36,592 nucleotides of DNA. It comes from Zancudomyces culisetae. Taxonomy: Eukaryota > Kickxellomycota > Harpellomycetes > Harpellales > Legeriomycetaceae. The stretch is from NCBI GenBank assembly GCA_001969505.1, contig LSSK01000007.1, positions 1 to 36,592 on the forward strand. Reading direction: 5' to 3'. The notes beneath the pieces were generated by a model. That model saw only the letters and a list, made by a program, of their open reading frames with translations, was not told the origin of the DNA and did no database searches. This document shows positions 36,564 to 36,592 of the stretch, one piece after another (the first letter of the stretch is position 1; every line of letters begins with the position of its first letter). A program made the translations under genes and the position numbers.

Positions 36564-36592
36564 GGGGGGGGGGGGGGGGGGGGGGGGGGGGG
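36564..36592 (+). other. Poly-G homopolymer at the window end
   Basis: 29 consecutive G at the extreme right edge, in otherwise AT-rich DNA. Such terminal runs usually come from two-colour sequencing dark cycles or assembly, so I regard it as artefactual rather than biological. Confidence 0.85.

Overview
The window looks like nuclear DNA of a fungus. All recognisable products are eukaryotic housekeeping proteins (eIF3i, Tom40, P0, Mad1, Lsg1, Rpn7, p24, thiolase). Introns are short (about 75-220 nt) with GTAAGT-like donors and TAG/CAG acceptors, and intergenic DNA is very AT-rich. A six-transmembrane voltage-gated K+ channel and a trypsin-fold protease together argue against a typical yeast. 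They suggest an early-diverging lineage, possibly a Zoopagomycota/Kickxellomycotina-type fungus, but this placement is inference and no rRNA or marker comparison was possible. The right edge is a pure poly-G run, best read as a contig-end artefact.

Left third (1-11.5 kb): the 3' part of a peroxisomal 3-ketoacyl-CoA thiolase (+); an ABC1/ADCK1-type mitochondrial atypical kinase (+); a small Cys-rich protein (-); a gene-poor stretch ending in a small secreted Ser/Pro-rich protein (+); eIF3i/TIF34 (-); a Kv-type K+ channel (+); and three-exon TOM40 (-). The stop codons of the channel and TOM40 overlap.

Middle (11.5-25.5 kb): an EH-domain endocytic scaffold (+); a three-exon ZNF511-like zinc-finger gene (+) that I assembled from split reading frames; an ADH6/CAD-type NADP alcohol dehydrogenase (-); RPP0 (-), with an intron just before its acidic tail and a probable 5'UTR intron; a CsbD/LEA-like stress protein (+); and a trypsin-like protease with a GPI-like tail (+). 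The RPP0 coding intron appears to carry a box C/D snoRNA on the same strand. It has a C box, a D box, a 7-bp terminal stem and a guide complementary to a conserved 18S rRNA segment. This is the most notable finding.

Right third (25.5-36.6 kb): MAD1 (-) with a clear Mad2-binding motif; three-exon LSG1 (-); a cluster of inverted repeats in a 1.6-kb gap; a four-exon p24/emp24 cargo receptor (+); and RPN7 (-) with a low-complexity insertion.

The genes are mostly unrelated housekeeping functions. No operon, biosynthetic cluster, transposon, CRISPR array or convincing tRNA gene was seen. Splice sites were inferred by eye from reading frame, consensus and family similarity.
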